From positions 1 to 64,000 of the forward strand of contig JAHEEE010000011.1 in the NCBI GenBank assembly GCA_024640845.1: a stretch of DNA of 64,000 nucleotides. Direction: 5' to 3'. This document shows positions 29,821 through 40,274 of the stretch, piece after piece. This DNA comes from Myxococcales bacterium (GTDB lineage Bacteria > Myxococcota_A > Polyangia > Polyangiales > Houyiibacteriaceae). A program made the position numbers and the translations under genes. The notes under the pieces are model-generated. The model worked only from the letters and a program-made list of their open reading frames with translations, was not told the origin of the DNA and searched no databases. Each line of letters starts with the position of its first letter. The first letter of the stretch is position 1.

Positions 29821-32174
29821 TACTCCTCCGGAAAGACGGGAATCTCGGGTTCCTGATAGACTTCGGACTCGATCGCACCGCGGGTGAAGAGCTGAAAGCC
29901 CTTCCCGCCTCGCGAAACGACATCGTACTTGCGGAGCGTGACCCGGTACTCGCTCCCGCCTTCCCGCTGCGCGATCAGCACGTCATCTTCGTACGCGAGC
30001 ACCCGCGCCCCGACGACATAGTCGTCCTTGCCGAGCTTGATCAGCATCACGCCCCGCCCTGCGCCCGCCAGCAACGAAACGTCATCCGCCTCGCAGACCA
30101 GCGCGCGTCGCTGCTTCGTAATGCAGGCGATGCACTCCTCCGCGAACACAGGCGCCACGTAGATCACCTCGTCGCCCTGCTTGGGCCGAGTGAACTTGCG
30201 GCCGGAGCGCGTCGATGGGTCGCGATGGCTGCGAAGCGAGAATCGAAGCGCCAAGCCACCTCGCGTCACCGCGATCGCATATGGCTCCTCGGGCTCCTCG
30301 GCGTTCTCGTCGGCCGGCGGCACCTCCAGGAACCGCGGATCGAAGCCCATCGCGCCGACGATGCGCTCCCCGTCGGCCATCTTGAACAAGGTCTGGAGCG
30401 GCGTGCCATGCCCCGTAGTCGCCGGGATATCCACGATGCGAGTCACGTAGCAAACCCCATGACTGCTGAAAAACGCGACCGTGCTTTTGGTGGACCCCGC
30501 CAGCACCGCCAGCACACGGTCACCTTTTCGCACTCGGGTCGAGGCGACGTCCTTGAGCTTACCTTGCCGCTTCACCCAGCCTTGCTCCGTGACCACGACC
30601 ATCGCGTCCTCGTCGACGATGAACGCTTCGGCGTCGAACTCGGGTTCGTCGAGCTTTGCGGTGATGCGGGTCCGGCGCGGGTCGGCATAGGTCGATGCCA
30701 GCTCTTGAAGCTCCGCCCGGATGAGCTTCCAGCGCGCGGCCGGGCTCTTCAGCAATCGCTGCACCCGGCTGGCTTCCTTGAGTTTCTGGTCGAGCTCGCG
30801 CCGAATCTCGAGCATTTGGAGCTTTGCAAGCCGGTAGAGCTTGAGCTCCAGAATCGCATCTGCTTGAAGGTCGTCGAGGCCGAAGCGCTTCATCAGCTTC
30901 ACCGCGGCGTCGGCCTTGCCCTCGGAGCGGCGGATGATTCGAATCGCCTCGTCGAGGGCATCGAAGATGATGACGAAGCCTTCGAGGATGTGGATGCGCT
31001 TGAGGAGCTGGTCGAGCTCGAACTCGAGGCGCTTCGTGACGACCTCCATCCGGAAGTCGAGAAAATGCCGGAGGATGGCCTTGAGCCCAATCCGTTGGGG
31101 CGCCGCAACCTCGGGGCTATGAGTGGGCACGAGGCAGGTGAGGTTCACTTGCACGTTCGTCTGGAGAGGCGTGTTCTTGTACAGGTACGCCATGACGAGG
31201 TTCGGGTCCGCGCCCTTCTTCATCTCGCAGACGATGCGGCAGTCCTCGGTGCTCTCGTCTCGCACGTCGATGAGCCCAGGCAGCCTTTTCGCGATGATCA
31301 CCTCGGCGATCTTCTCGACGACGGCCCGTCGCTCGACCGAGTAAGGAATCGAGTGAATTACGATCAGCGGCTCGCCCGACCTCTGCTTTTCGGTCTTCCA
31401 CTCTCCGCGAAGCTTGAGCGACCCTTGTCCCGTCTCGTATGCCGAGCCGAGCTCGTCCTTACTGCTGATCAGCTCTCCGCCGGTCGGGAAGTCGGGACCT
31501 TTGACGAACTTCATGAGCTGCTTGGTGGTGAGATCCCCGTCGATGAGCGCGACGCACGCCTGAATCACCTCGTTCAAATTGTGAGGCGGAATCGAGGTTG
31601 CCATCCCAACTGCAATGCCCTGAGAGCCATTCACCAAGAGGTTGGGAAAGCGCGCGGGCAGCACTACCGGCTCGAACAGCCGTCCGTCGTAGTTGGGTCG
31701 GAAGGCGACCGTCTTCTTCGCGAGCTCGACCAGGAGCTCGTCTGAAAGCTTCTGAAGCCTCGCCTCCGTGTAGCGCATGGCCGCCGCCGAATCGCCGTCC
31801 GGCGAGCCGAAGTTGCCGCGACCGTCGACCAGAGGCTCTCGCATCGTGAAGGACTGCGCCATCCGCACGAGGGCGTCGTAGATGGCGGTGTCACCGTGCG
31901 GATGGAACTTGCCCATCACGTCGCCGACGATTGCGGCCGACTTCCGGTGCTTGACGTCGCTCCGAAGCCGGAGCTCGTTGTACATCGTATAGAGGATGCG
32001 CCGCTGGACGGGCTTGAGGCCGTCGCGCACGTCCGGGAGCGCACGCGAGGTAATGACGCTCAGCGCGTAGTTGAGGTAGCGCCGCTGGGCTTCGACGACG
32101 AGCGAAGCGTCCTCGATGCTGTCCATGGGCAGCTCGATCTGCGGAGCCCCCTTCTTCTTCCGACGACGCGCCAT
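29820..32174 (-). CDS. parC: DNA topoisomerase IV/gyrase subunit A
   Basis: [70 protein letters not shown]. Confidence 0.93.
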   Translation of the reverse strand: MARRRKKKGAPQIELPMDSIEDASLVVEAQRRYLNYALSVITSRALPDVRDGLKPVQRRILYTMYNELRLRSDVKHRKSAAIVGDVMGKFHPHGDTAIYDALVRMAQSFTMREPLVDGRGNFGSPDGDSAAAMRYTEARLQKLSDELLVELAKKTVAFRPNYDGRLFEPVVLPARFPNLLVNGSQGIAVGMATSIPPHNLNEVIQACVALIDGDLTTKQLMKFVKGPDFPTGGELISSKDELGSAYETGQGSLKLRGEWKTEKQRSGEPLIVIHSIPYSVERRAVVEKIAEVIIAKRLPGLIDVRDESTEDCRIVCEMKKGADPNLVMAYLYKNTPLQTNVQVNLTCLVPTHSPEVAAPQRIGLKAILRHFLDFRMEVVTKRLEFELDQLLKRIHILEGFVIIFDALDEAIRIIRRSEGKADAAVKLMKRFGLDDLQADAILELKLYRLAKLQMLEIRRELDQKLKEASRVQRLLKSPAARWKLIRAELQELASTYADPRRTRITAKLDEPEFDAEAFIVDEDAMVVVTEQGWVKRQGKLKDVASTRVRKGDRVLAVLAGSTKSTVAFFSSHGVCYVTRIVDIPATTGHGTPLQTLFKMADGERIVGAMGFDPRFLEVPPADENAEEPEEPYAIAVTRGGLALRFSLRSHRDPSTRSGRKFTRPKQGDEVIYVAPVFAEECIACITKQRRALVCEADDVSLLAGAGRGVMLIKLGKDDYVVGARVLAYEDDVLIAQREGGSEYRVTLRKYDVVSRGGKGFQLFTRGAIESEVYQEPEIPVFPEE

Positions 32175-32246
32175 CCGAGAATGCTCGCATGTAGCAGCCT
32201 CGCAAAAGGCGGGGCAACAAAAGCGTTTCAGAAAGTTCGACGCGCC

Positions 32247-33053
32247 CTAAGGTTTGTCGTCCACTGGCCAGAGATGATTGACCGGGAGCGCGCCCTGCCC
32301 GACCGAGAATGCTTCGCGGAGCGCGCCGCTGAGCCAGCGCTTGGCGAGCGCGACCGCCGATGGGATGTCGTCGCCGCGCGCGAGACGCGTTGCGATAGCC
32401 GCCGAGAGCGCGCAACCGGTGCCATGGAAGCGGCCGGACACGAGCTCGGTGGCCGCGAGCTCGATGATGACGCCATCGTGGAGGAGCACATCGGTCCCCT
32501 GGGCCGGGCCCTCGAGGTGCCCGCCCTTGACGAGCACGGCGCCCGACCCGAGCTGAGCGATCCGTTCTGCGGCCGTCCGGGCGTCGGCAATCGAGCGAAC
32601 CGGCATCTCGGCTAGCAGCCCCGCTTCGAGGGCGTTTGGGGTTACCAAGGCCGCCCTCGGCAGGATCGCTTCCTTGTAGGCCTCCACGACGTCGCCCCTG
32701 GCGAGCGGGCGGCCCCGACTGGGGAGCCAGACTGGATCGACGACCCATGGGAAGTCGCTCTCGGCCATGATCGATCCGACGACATGCACCACCGCGCGCG
32801 AGCCGAGGGCGCCCGTCTTGGCGGCCGCGGGTTTCAGATCCGCGAGTAAGCTGGAGAGCTGCGCCCGAAGCAAGTCCGGCGACAGCACCTCCACAGCCTC
32901 CACGCCTTTGGTGTTCTGCACGGTGATCAGCGTCGGCACGGCCGCCCCGTAGCCACCGTGCTGATGAATCGTCTTGAGGTCCGCCTGGAGCCCCGCACCG
33001 CCCGACGGATCCGAGCCGGCCACGCTAAGGACCACGGGAGCGGCGACACTCAT
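32247..33053 (-). CDS. thiD: Hydroxymethylpyrimidine/phosphomethylpyrimidine kinase-like
   Basis: SVAGSDPSGGAGLQADLKTI, QNTKGV, VTPNALEAGLL, LVKGGHLEG, FHGTGCALSAAIA; ATG 33053 overlaps the stop of the upstream gene. Confidence 0.9.
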   Translation of the reverse strand: MSVAAPVVLSVAGSDPSGGAGLQADLKTIHQHGGYGAAVPTLITVQNTKGVEAVEVLSPDLLRAQLSSLLADLKPAAAKTGALGSRAVVHVVGSIMAESDFPWVVDPVWLPSRGRPLARGDVVEAYKEAILPRAALVTPNALEAGLLAEMPVRSIADARTAAERIAQLGSGAVLVKGGHLEGPAQGTDVLLHDGVIIELAATELVSGRFHGTGCALSAAIATRLARGDDIPSAVALAKRWLSGALREAFSVGQGALPVNHLWPVDDKP

Positions 33054-33931
33054 TGCTCTTCGAGCATTCTGCGGCATTTGGCCAACCCCGCCTTGGCCTC
33101 GTCGTCGACCTCTGGGTAGTCGACGCGGAGGCTCTCGAGGGTCTGTTGAACGATGCGCGCCACCTGCAGCCGCATGTAGGGTTTGCTGTCCGCGGGGATC
33201 GCGTACCACGGCGCCCAAGGGCGAGATGTCGCGTTGAGCGCTTCCTCGAACGCGTGCATGTAGTCGGGCCAGCGCTTGCGCTCTTCCACGTCGCCCTCGT
33301 TGAACTTCCAGTTCTTGCTCGGCTTGTCGATGCGTCGCAGAAAGCGCTCCTTCTGCTCGTCCAACGAGACGTTGAGAAAGAACTTCACGATGACGGTGCC
33401 GTTGTCGGCGAGATGCTTTTCGAAGTTGCGAATCGACTCGAAACGCTCGCCCCAAATGGTGTCCAAATCATAGCTCGGGAGTCGCTGCCCCTCGAGGTAC
33501 TCTGGATGGACCCGGACGACGAGCACCTCTTCATAGTGGCTCCGGTTGAACACCCCGATTCGACCGCGCTCCGGCAGCCGCCGCGCAATGCGCCATAGGA
33601 AGTCGTGATCGAGCTCCTCAGCCGACGGCGCCTTGAACGACGAGACCTGAAACCCGGCCGGGTTCACACCGGTGAAGACATGGCGGATCGTGCTGTCTTT
33701 GCCGCCGGCGTCCATCGCCTGAAACACGAAGAGCGCCGAGTAGTGGTCGTCGGCGTAGAGCTTGCGCTGGAGCTCCCCAATCGCCTCCGTCCGTTTTTCA
33801 CGCGCGTCCTCGAGAGCATCCTCGTCGACCTCCTCAGTCGGCCCCGTGGGCGCGTCGGCAAGGCGAAAGGACCCGTCGAAAGGAACGAGGAAGTCGCTTC
33901 GGGGCGCGGTCCAACGGTGCTCGTCGCTCAT
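33050..33931 (-). CDS. Polyphosphate kinase 2 family phosphotransferase
   Basis: FVFQAMDAGGKDSTIRHVFTGVNPAGFQVSSFKAPS, GVFNRSHYEEVLVVRVHPE, VIVKFFLNVSLDEQKERF. Confidence 0.93.
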   Translation of the reverse strand: MSDEHRWTAPRSDFLVPFDGSFRLADAPTGPTEEVDEDALEDAREKRTEAIGELQRKLYADDHYSALFVFQAMDAGGKDSTIRHVFTGVNPAGFQVSSFKAPSAEELDHDFLWRIARRLPERGRIGVFNRSHYEEVLVVRVHPEYLEGQRLPSYDLDTIWGERFESIRNFEKHLADNGTVIVKFFLNVSLDEQKERFLRRIDKPSKNWKFNEGDVEERKRWPDYMHAFEEALNATSRPWAPWYAIPADSKPYMRLQVARIVQQTLESLRVDYPEVDDEAKAGLAKCRRMLEEQ

Positions 33932-33981
33932 TGGACCGACTATATACCATTGCCGACTTTTCCCTTATCATCGGCCGCGCC

Positions 33982-34866
33982 GTGAGCACGATCTCTGCCG
34001 AAGACCCGCATCCGCGAAAGCGCGTCGCTGTCGAGGACAGCGAGATCTCCTTTGTAGATACTGACGGGGATGGGCCCATCGCTGTGTTCCTTCATGGAAA
34101 CCCGACGTCTTCCTATCTCTGGCGCAATGTAATCAAAGAGGTCGCGCCTGTCGCGCGCTGCCTCGCGCCCGACCTCATCGGAATGGGCGACTCGGGCGAG
34201 AGCTCTTCGGGGTATGGGTTCGTCGACCACCGACGCTACCTCGACGCCTGGTTCGATGCGGTCGTGGGCGACAAGCCCGTATTTCTGGTGATTCACGACT
34301 GGGGCTCGGGGCTCGGCTTCCATTGGGCACACCGCCACCCCACACAGGTTAGAGGCATCGCGTACATGGAAGCCGTCGTCCGCCCGATCGCCGGATGGGA
34401 GGAGTGGGCGGAGCCTGCGCGGAAGATCTTCCAAGCCATGCGCTCGCCGGCCGGCGAGGCGATCGTCCTCGAGAAGAACGTCTTCGTCGAGCGGATCTTG
34501 CCTGCGTCGATCATGCGCCCACTCAGCGCCGAAGAGACCGAGAGATACGGCGCTCGTTACACAGAGCCGGGCGAGTCGCGGCGCCCCACCCTCACCTGGC
34601 CCCGCCAGATCCCCATCGGCGGCGAACCAAAAGACGTTCACGACATCGTGAGCGCCTACGCCGAATGGCTCGCCCGAAGCGATGCATTGCCCAAGCTCTT
34701 CGTCAATGCCGAACCGGGCACCATTCTGATCGGCGCGCAGCGGGAGTTCGCGCGAGGCTGGCCCAACCAAGAAGAGATCACGGTCAAGGGCCTGCACTTC
34801 ATCCAAGAGGACTCACCGGCCGAGATCGGCCAGGCCGTCGCCGGCTTCGTACGAAAGCACGCATGA
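33982..34866 (+). CDS. Haloalkane dehalogenase (alpha/beta hydrolase, HLD-II-like)
   Basis: FLHGNPTSSYLWRNV, HDWGSGLGFHWAHRHP, WPRQIPIGGEP, LFVNAEPGTIL, KGLHFIQEDSP; GTG start assumed. Confidence 0.88.
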   Translation: MSTISAEDPHPRKRVAVEDSEISFVDTDGDGPIAVFLHGNPTSSYLWRNVIKEVAPVARCLAPDLIGMGDSGESSSGYGFVDHRRYLDAWFDAVVGDKPVFLVIHDWGSGLGFHWAHRHPTQVRGIAYMEAVVRPIAGWEEWAEPARKIFQAMRSPAGEAIVLEKNVFVERILPASIMRPLSAEETERYGARYTEPGESRRPTLTWPRQIPIGGEPKDVHDIVSAYAEWLARSDALPKLFVNAEPGTILIGAQREFARGWPNQEEITVKGLHFIQEDSPAEIGQAVAGFVRKHA

Positions 34867-34869
34867 GCC

Positions 34870-35709
34870 TCAGGGCAACGCTTCGGGGTTGATCCATTCA
34901 TCTGGAGGCGGTTGGCAGAGCGGGTCCTTCCCAGCCGCCCGGGCCATCTCGTACGCCTGCATCGCCGAGGGCAAGTTCTCATGGAGCCTCTCGATGCGTG
35001 TGGTATCCGCTGGGTGCGTCGACTGCCATTGCTTCGGCGCCTCGCCGCCTTGCTGCGCCATGTTCTGCCAAAGCGTAATCGCCTCCGCGGGATAGAACCC
35101 GGCCTGCGCCATGAACATCTGACCGACCTCGTCGGCCTCGCTTTCGTGCTTGCGGCTGAATGGCAGGAGCACACCGAACTGAGCCCCGACGCCGAGCCCG
35201 CCCACGATCATGTCCTGATACGCCGGCGCGGCCGCGCCAGTGGCCACGGATGCTGCGTTGACTGTCGCGTCCGCCAAAATCGATTGCGACATGCGCTCGT
35301 TGCCGTGTCGAAGCAGCACGTGCGACACCTCGTGCCCGAGCACCGCCGCAAGCTGCCCCGGCGTCACCGCGACCTCGAGCATGCCCGAATGCACGCCGAT
35401 CTTGCCACCGGGCAACGCGAACGCGTTGGGCGTGTTGTCCTCGAAGACGAGCACCTCCCAGCGCCCGCCGTCCGGCTGGTACTCGGCCGGGATGACCTCG
35501 AGGATCGCGCGCGCAACACAGATGACGTACTCGTTGACGCCGGGATCTCGGCTGAGCTTCCGCTCCGCCTTCAAGCTGGAGAACGTCGCGATGCCGATCG
35601 CGTCCATCTTGTCTTCGTTGATCAGCGTGAGCTGTCTGCGCCCGGTCATGGTCGTCGAACATGCCGAAACCGCGAGCGCCAAAGCCAATCCGAGGACCCC
35701 GATTCTCAC
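34870..35709 (-). CDS. M48-family metallopeptidase lipoprotein
   Basis: Lipobox ALAVSAC; VLGHEVSHVLLRHGNER (HExxH), ESEADEVGQMFMAQAGF. Confidence 0.9.
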   Translation of the reverse strand: MRIGVLGLALALAVSACSTTMTGRRQLTLINEDKMDAIGIATFSSLKAERKLSRDPGVNEYVICVARAILEVIPAEYQPDGGRWEVLVFEDNTPNAFALPGGKIGVHSGMLEVAVTPGQLAAVLGHEVSHVLLRHGNERMSQSILADATVNAASVATGAAAPAYQDMIVGGLGVGAQFGVLLPFSRKHESEADEVGQMFMAQAGFYPAEAITLWQNMAQQGGEAPKQWQSTHPADTTRIERLHENLPSAMQAYEMARAAGKDPLCQPPPDEWINPEALP

Positions 35710-35722
35710 GCACGAACGATAG

Positions 35723-36751
<1,029 letters not shown>

Positions 36752-36823
36752 CCCTCGACTTGCCCGGCCTCGGCCCATGTGACAGGTCATAGGTTCGCAG
36801 AAAGCGGAAAGAGGAGTCCCTGC

Positions 36824-37081
36824 ATGTACCGATGTCAGCTTTGCAATCGAGTGTCGCGCCCCGGAGAGAGGGCGACGAAGGTGGTGACCGAGCGTCGTCC
36901 CGCCGAATACCCGAGCCGCGGCAAAGCACAGAAGGCAGGCTCCGGCCGCCGGTCGAAAGCGCAGGACGATCCGGGCGGGGCCGGCTACGAAATCGCCAAA
37001 GAAGCGATGGTTTGCCCCACCTGCGCTCAAGAGCAGCTCGCGAAGGATGCCGCCCAAGAGGCGGACTCCATCGGCATCTAG
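36824..37081 (+). CDS. Small protein with two CxxC motifs
   Basis: MYRCQLCNRVSRPGERATKVVTERRPAEYP...MVCPTCAQEQ, 85 aa. Confidence 0.6.
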   Translation: MYRCQLCNRVSRPGERATKVVTERRPAEYPSRGKAQKAGSGRRSKAQDDPGGAGYEIAKEAMVCPTCAQEQLAKDAAQEADSIGI

Positions 37082-37119
37082 CAACGCCTGAACCCACTCG
37101 AATGTGGTAAGCCGGCTCG

Positions 37120-37818
37120 GTGCTGTGGCCGATCACGATCGTCGTTGGGTCCGTCGGTGCGGGCGCCATCTTGGGGCTCGTCGCGCCGGGGCGGGGACGC
37201 TGGCTCGATGCCGTTCGAACCTTCGCGATCGTGTCGGCAATCGCGGTCGTCGTCGGTCGACTGATCCCCGACGCGATGAGCGCAGCGGGTCCGCGAGTGT
37301 TGATCGCGGTGGCGGCAGCGTTCCTCGCTCCCTGGTTGATCGAGCGGGCCGCGCAAGAAGATCCGGAGCACGACCACTCGTCGACCAAAGGGCTCGAGCT
37401 CAGCTACTGGGGCTTGATGCTGCACAAGCTCGGTGACGGTGTTGCAATCGGGTCGTTCACCGGAGCGGCACACGCCGGACACCATCATGGCGATACGCTC
37501 ACCGCGATCGCGGCGCACTCCGTGCCCGTGACCGCGCTGATCACGCTCGCATTCACCGCAGCGCACGGACGCGCGAGCGGCATCCGGCGGGCCATCGGTC
37601 TGGCCGTGGTCGGCGTGCTTGGCGTCATCCTGGCGCAACGAACCTCACTCGGAAGTTGGGCCGCCGGCGAGCCTTGGATCGAGGCCGCCGTGAGCGGCCT
37701 TCTGTTACACGTCGTGACACACGACTGGGCGCACGAGCACGAACGCCCCGCACTACCCGGTTGGCCCCAAGTGATCGCCATCGCCGCAGGCATCGGGGTC
37801 TTGCTGCTCGGCCGCTAG
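37120..37818 (+). CDS. Predicted polytopic membrane protein, possibly divergent ZIP-type metal transporter
   Basis: Several TM helices; HKLGDGVAIGSFTGAAHAGHHHGD resembles the ZIP helix IV motif HxxxDG/HNxxEG; His-rich loop. Confidence 0.55.
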   Translation: MLWPITIVVGSVGAGAILGLVAPGRGRWLDAVRTFAIVSAIAVVVGRLIPDAMSAAGPRVLIAVAAAFLAPWLIERAAQEDPEHDHSSTKGLELSYWGLMLHKLGDGVAIGSFTGAAHAGHHHGDTLTAIAAHSVPVTALITLAFTAAHGRASGIRRAIGLAVVGVLGVILAQRTSLGSWAAGEPWIEAAVSGLLLHVVTHDWAHEHERPALPGWPQVIAIAAGIGVLLLGR

Positions 37819-38645
37819 CCCCTGAACAAGCTTCGACAGGCGGTGAGCGCGCCACCGAGGGCATCGAGCACCGCAGCGCGCTGTCGGTCTTTGCGCTTGG
37901 AGATCAGCTGCTCCGCGGTGAGCACCGCGGCGGTGAAGCCTTCGGTGTGCCAATGCATTCCTGCTGGCAATAGAGGCAAGGCATCGGCGGGGGGATACGG
38001 CCACGGAGTGACGTAGAAGTAGGGTTGGTCGTAGGAGCGATCCCCTGGGGAAAACCCGACGCCGACGCTGCGCGCCTCTTCGGGGTCGCGGCCAGGGTCG
38101 AGGGTGATGAGGCTGGCAACGTCGAAGTGATGGGGCCAGCAACGCACGATCGAAGCGCGCCGATCCTCGGATACCACCGCTTGGACCGACGCTGTCGCGT
38201 TTGCGAACCAGGCAGCCAGCTCGGAGCGCGCCTCCGTCGCCGCTCGGCCGAACGAGGCCCCACCTGCGATGGCGTGATCCGGCATCTTGTGCGTGGGCAG
38301 CGAAAGTCGATTCGGGTCGTCGGCGACTCGCTCGGAAAGCCACGACAACGCTTGCGCCAGTGAGGAGCCCGCGAGCCGATACGACGCACGCTCGAGGCTG
38401 CCTTCGAGCACGGCGAGTTCGAGACTCTCGAAAACCAAGGCCGCCCGCAACGACGCTCCGCCGACATGACGCCCTGCCAGGACGCCGAGTCTCGAGTCCC
38501 AGCTGAGGTTGGTGTGGCTGTGGTCAGCCTCGGGCGCGAGGAGGCTCTTTCCCGGCGCGCTCACGAGCTGTGCCGCGAAATGAAGCTCTAGCCGCGCCGC
38601 AGAGAGCTGCCCCGGCAAGACCGAACCTAGTGCGCGCCAGCTCAT
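37815..38645 (-). CDS. Hypothetical protein, translationally coupled to the Rieske-glutamate synthase gene
   Basis: 276 aa; ATG at 38645 overlaps upstream stop at 38642; conserved-looking VTPWPYPPADALPLLPAGMHWHTEGF. Confidence 0.65.
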   Translation of the reverse strand: MSWRALGSVLPGQLSAARLELHFAAQLVSAPGKSLLAPEADHSHTNLSWDSRLGVLAGRHVGGASLRAALVFESLELAVLEGSLERASYRLAGSSLAQALSWLSERVADDPNRLSLPTHKMPDHAIAGGASFGRAATEARSELAAWFANATASVQAVVSEDRRASIVRCWPHHFDVASLITLDPGRDPEEARSVGVGFSPGDRSYDQPYFYVTPWPYPPADALPLLPAGMHWHTEGFTAAVLTAEQLISKRKDRQRAAVLDALGGALTACRSLFRG

Positions 38646-40261
38646 GGCGCCTCCACACCGGCGTATTGGATGCCGGTGAGCTTCGCGATGTCCGCGTTCC
38701 ACGTGGTGAGGTCGTGTACGCTGAGGTCGCGGAGATGTTCGTGGCCGCAGGCGCGAGCGAGGGCCTTCATCAGCTCTACGGTGGCTCCGAAGTAGTTGTG
38801 GAGTCGTTGGGCGGACTTGTCGATCTCGAGCCGCGCGCGAAGGTGCTCCTGCTGCGTGGCGATGCCCACGGGACAGTTGTTCGTGTGGCAGGCCCGCATG
38901 CCGAGGCAGCCGATCGCCTGAAGCGGGGCGTTCGAGAGCGCAATCGCATCGGCGCCGAGCGCCAGAGCCTTCACGAAGTCACTCTCGGTGCGAAGGCCTC
39001 CTGTGATGACGAGCGTGACGTCCGAACGCCCCCGGTCGTCGAGGTGGCGTCTCGCGCGGGCGAGCGCGACCATGGTCGGCACGGAGATGTTGTTCTTGAA
39101 GATGTTCGGAGCTGCGCCCGTCGCACCGCCGCGACCATCGAGGATGATGTAGTCGGCGCCTGCCTCGAGGGCAAAATGCAAGTCGTTCTCGATGTGTTGG
39201 GCGCTCATCTTGAAACCGATGGGAATGCCGCCAGTAGCTTCGCGCACTTCGTCGGCCACCCGCCGGAAGTCGGCCGAGGTATGAAGATCGGGGAAGGCGG
39301 CGGGGCTGATCGCTGCTTCTCCCGGTTCGAGGCCCCGGACCTCGGCGATCTCCTGCGTGACCTTCTTTCCGGGAAGATGTCCGCCCGTGCCGGTCTTCGC
39401 GCCCTGCCCTGCTTTGAAGTGAAACGCCTGGCACTTCTTCACCTTGTCGAGGCTCCAGCCGAAGCGTCCAGATGCGAGCTCGTAGAAGTAGCGGGAGTTG
39501 TTGGCCTGCTCTTCGGGAAGCATCCCGCCCTCGCCCGAGCAGATCCCGGTGCCAGCGAGCTCGGCGCCTTTCGAGAGCGCGATCTTGGCCTCGCGGCTCA
39601 GCGCGCCGAAGCTCATGTCGCTCACGAACAACGGGATCTCCAGGCGCAGAGGCTTGTCGGCGTTCGGTCCGATGATGACCTCGGTGTCGACGGGCACGTC
39701 CCCCATCAAGGGCCTGCGAGCCAACTGGGCCGTCAATACCAAGACGTCATCCCACGAGGGAAGCTCCGAGCGCGGCACGCCCATCGCGGACATCGGCCCA
39801 TCGTGGCCGACATTCTTCAGGCCATTTCGGGCAAGCTCCTGGATCTGATTGTTGAACGGCTCGTCGGAGGTTCCATGCACGTCGGCGTAAAGACCGAGGT
39901 ACGTCTTGCGATCGTAGGGCTGTGGCGACGTCTTTGCCCAGGCGCGAATCTCGGACTCGTCGACGAGAACGACGTCGGCCTCTTTGTCGATTTTCGCGCC
40001 GAACTTGTGAAGCGCCTCGTCGTTGTTGTAGGCGCTAACGCCGGAGTCACACCGATAGTCCCACCCGTGCAGCCCGCAAATGAGATTGTCGCCGTCGACT
40101 CGGCCGTCGGCCATGAGTGCGCCCCTGTGAAGGCAGCGCCCATACAACACCGAAACCTCGTCGTCGTATCGGATGACGACCAAATCGACGTCGGCCACCA
40201 ACGCATATGCGGGTTGGCGATCTTCGAGCTCGCTCCACTTGGCAACCTGGGCTTCTTTCAT
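38642..40261 (-). CDS. Rieske [2Fe-2S] domain fused to glutamate-synthase-type FMN/[3Fe-4S] domain (no glutaminase domain)
   Basis: N-term YGRCLHRGALMADGRVDGDNLICGLHGWDY (CxH...CxxH); PLFVSDMSFGALSREAKIAL, SGEGGMLPEEQ, FKAGQGAKTGTGGHLPGKKV, GCLGMRACHTNNCPVGIATQ. Confidence 0.92.
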   Translation of the reverse strand: MKEAQVAKWSELEDRQPAYALVADVDLVVIRYDDEVSVLYGRCLHRGALMADGRVDGDNLICGLHGWDYRCDSGVSAYNNDEALHKFGAKIDKEADVVLVDESEIRAWAKTSPQPYDRKTYLGLYADVHGTSDEPFNNQIQELARNGLKNVGHDGPMSAMGVPRSELPSWDDVLVLTAQLARRPLMGDVPVDTEVIIGPNADKPLRLEIPLFVSDMSFGALSREAKIALSKGAELAGTGICSGEGGMLPEEQANNSRYFYELASGRFGWSLDKVKKCQAFHFKAGQGAKTGTGGHLPGKKVTQEIAEVRGLEPGEAAISPAAFPDLHTSADFRRVADEVREATGGIPIGFKMSAQHIENDLHFALEAGADYIILDGRGGATGAAPNIFKNNISVPTMVALARARRHLDDRGRSDVTLVITGGLRTESDFVKALALGADAIALSNAPLQAIGCLGMRACHTNNCPVGIATQQEHLRARLEIDKSAQRLHNYFGATVELMKALARACGHEHLRDLSVHDLTTWNADIAKLTGIQYAGVEAP

Positions 40262-40274
40262 GCGTTCACCTGAC

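Noticed and set aside
38570-40273. 567-aa + strand ORF antisense to the Rieske-glutamate synthase gene
   Set aside because: Antisense shadow ORF; the minus strand carries the conserved Fe-S and FMN motifs
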